From: Desulfuromonadaceae bacterium GWC2_58_13
GTDB taxonomy: Bacteria > Desulfobacterota > Desulfuromonadia > Desulfuromonadales > Trichloromonadaceae
Direction: 5' to 3'
DNA: 7,416 nt
Assembly (NCBI GenBank): GCA_001825565.1
Contig: MHXM01000086.1
Coordinates: 1 to 7,416 of the forward strand
Shown here in pieces: positions 6,876 to 7,416 of this stretch; within the stretch, counting starts at the first letter, position 1; each line of letters opens with the position of its first letter. A model generated the notes under the pieces. It was not told where the DNA came from. It ran no database searches and was given only the letters and a program-made list of their open reading frames with translations. Made by a program: the position numbers and the translations under genes.

Positions 6876-6911
6876 ACATCAATAATTTAGTTAAAAATTA
6901 TTAAAAAAACC

Positions 6912-6994
6912 AGCAACACTTTGCTCGACGACTCGAACCTGGGAGTCTTGCCCGTTGGTGGGCGGAACGAAAGCCGAGAGTACAACAACAGGCT
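6912..6994 (+). promoter_or_regulatory. Structured 5' leader with four consecutive short hairpins
   Basis: Four simple stems follow one another in the leader: AGCAA/TTGCT (6912-6925, loop CACT), GACTC/GAGTC (6930-6947, 8-base loop), GCCC/GGGC (6950-6963, 6-base loop) and AGCC/GGCT (6972-6994), the last ending one base before the Shine-Dalgarno. The order and the closeness to the ribosome site suggest post-transcriptional control. Short stems like these also arise by chance. The ACGAAAGCC string (6968-6976) loosely recalls the ACGCAAAGCC core of cyclic-di-GMP (GEMM-I) riboswitches, but the rest of that consensus is not seen, so I do not assign it. Confidence 0.3.
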
Positions 6995-7002
6995 AAAGGA
7001 GG
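6995..7002 (+). promoter_or_regulatory. Strong ribosome binding site of the secreted-protein gene
   Basis: AAAGGAGG, a near-perfect anti-16S match, lies 7 bases before ATG 7010. It fixes the start and implies strong translation once the mRNA is made and the site is accessible. Confidence 0.93.
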
Positions 7003-7009
7003 TTCAAAA

Positions 7010-7416
7010 ATGAAAAAACTGGTCGGAAGAACTTTCACCACTGGCATCATCCTCGCCCTTTTCACCTTGGTCATGGCCGGATCATCCTGGGCTGGTAAGG
7101 GAGTTAAAGATGGGACTGGCCCGCAGACTGATATTGTGGTTGGCGAAACCTTCTCGGTAAATGGGGTTGTGGCGGCGATTGGCACTCCCACGGCACCAGC
7201 CTATAAGATCGATACCGGTGATGACATTGTCGCGGTGTACGGGTTCGGTCCCACCAGTTATTGGGACAGTTTGAACGTGGCCCGTCCCGATCTGGGAGAG
7301 TATGTCGAAATCCTGGCCTTCGAGATGACCTTTACCGATGGCACCATCGAAACTATCGCTTTGACTGTCACAGTGTTTGATGTAGATGGCACAGCAACGA
7401 CAGTGCCTTTGCGCGA
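7010..7416 (+). CDS. Exported protein of unknown function, 3'-truncated by the window edge
   Basis: The visible 135 residues begin with a clear Sec signal peptide: basic MKKLVGR, a hydrophobic core around GIILALFTLVMAG, and probable cleavage after SWA (residue 28). There is no lipobox cysteine, so a soluble periplasmic or extracellular protein is expected. The mature part starts GKGVKDGTGPQ and then shows alternating hydrophobic/polar strands (ETFSVNGVVAAIG, YKIDTGDDIVAVYGFG, SYWDSLNVARPDLGEYVEILAFEMTF, TIETIALTVTVFD). This reads as a small all-beta domain, possibly OB-fold-like. There are no cysteines and no CxxCH haem motifs. I have an impression of similar small secreted proteins in Geobacter/Desulfuromonas, but I cannot name a family or assign a function. 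The sigma-54 element and the NtrC-type regulator just upstream suggest two-component control. The end of the gene lies beyond the window. Confidence 0.85.
   Translation, partial: MKKLVGRTFTTGIILALFTLVMAGSSWAGKGVKDGTGPQTDIVVGETFSVNGVVAAIGTPTAPAYKIDTGDDIVAVYGFGPTSYWDSLNVARPDLGEYVEILAFEMTFTDGTIETIALTVTVFDVDGTATTVPLR

Larger units (their letters stand above)
6663..7009 (+). other. Regulatory intergenic region between the response regulator and the secreted-protein gene
   Basis: These 347 bases hold no gene that I can support. In order: an inverted repeat ACCTCT (6671-6676) / AGAGGT (6705-6710) with a long loop; the direct repeat pair at 6713-6751; a hairpin-like ACGAC/GTCGT (6791-6807); the palindrome AACGG-T-CCGTT (6824-6834); the sigma-54 element at 6860-6875; an AT-rich start-site region; and a structured leader. 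No T-tailed terminator for the kinase/regulator operon is visible, so some read-through into the next gene is possible. Confidence 0.7.

Noticed and set aside
6877..6889. IHF-like site (ATCAA-N4-TTA) next to the sigma-54 element
   Set aside because: It matches 12 of 13 bases of the loose IHF consensus but lies over the predicted start rather than between the enhancer repeats and the promoter, where IHF would bend the DNA. It is in AT-rich sequence where chance matches are common.
6929..6947. tRNA T-arm-like string on the minus strand (GGTTCGAGTC)
   Set aside because: Only the loop-like string is present. The flanking bases do not form a T stem, and no acceptor, D or anticodon arms can be drawn around it.
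6901..7191. Minus-strand open frame of 96 codons opposite the secreted-protein gene
   Set aside because: It lies antisense to a gene with a perfect ribosome site and a clear signal peptide. Its own translation looks like low-complexity shadow coding with no recognisable domain.

Overview
The window looks like chromosome from a Desulfuromonadales/Geobacter-type deltaproteobacterium. This is inferred from three things: a Myxococcus-like mglB-mglA pair, a sigma-54 (NtrC-type) two-component system, and a secreted protein of a style I associate with that group. I could not run a taxonomic search. All genes are on the + strand. recQ and mglBA look moderately GC-rich. The 2.85-3.6 kb stretch (intergenic DNA plus the start of the kinase gene) is clearly more AT-rich.

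Layout. Bases 1-1452 hold the C-terminal four fifths of a RecQ helicase, cut by the window edge. A short spacer carries a weak terminator and a good match to a sigma-54 -24/-12 promoter. It leads into a tight two-gene operon, mglB (1564-2058) and mglA (2070-2660), encoding a Roadblock GAP and its Ras-like GTPase, the polarity switch module. A near-consensus sigma-70 promoter (2686-2714) then drives a tRNA-Asn(GTT) gene (2733-2808), followed by a clear intrinsic terminator (2821-2850). About 420 bases without a recognisable gene follow. They contain a strong palindrome fused to an orphan Shine-Dalgarno sequence and two tiny reading frames that overlap as ATGA.

Next is a two-component operon. 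The first gene encodes a membrane histidine kinase with a large periplasmic sensor and a PAS domain (3275-5287). The second encodes an NtrC-family response regulator with receiver, AAA+ and Fis-type HTH domains (5304-6662). A 347-base gap downstream of the regulator contains a 16-base direct repeat with a 23-base period, a sigma-54-type -24/-12 element 109 bases after the second repeat copy, and a 5' leader with several consecutive hairpins. These lead to a gene for a small exported protein of unknown function (7010 to the window end).

How it fits together. The most interesting reading is that the kinase/regulator pair and the exported-protein gene form one local circuit: the regulator binds the repeats as an upstream activating sequence and fires the sigma-54 promoter of the secreted protein gene. 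A second sigma-54-like site in front of mglBA suggests the polarity module may also be in a sigma-54 regulon, possibly under a different activator. Both are sequence-based inferences that have not been tested.
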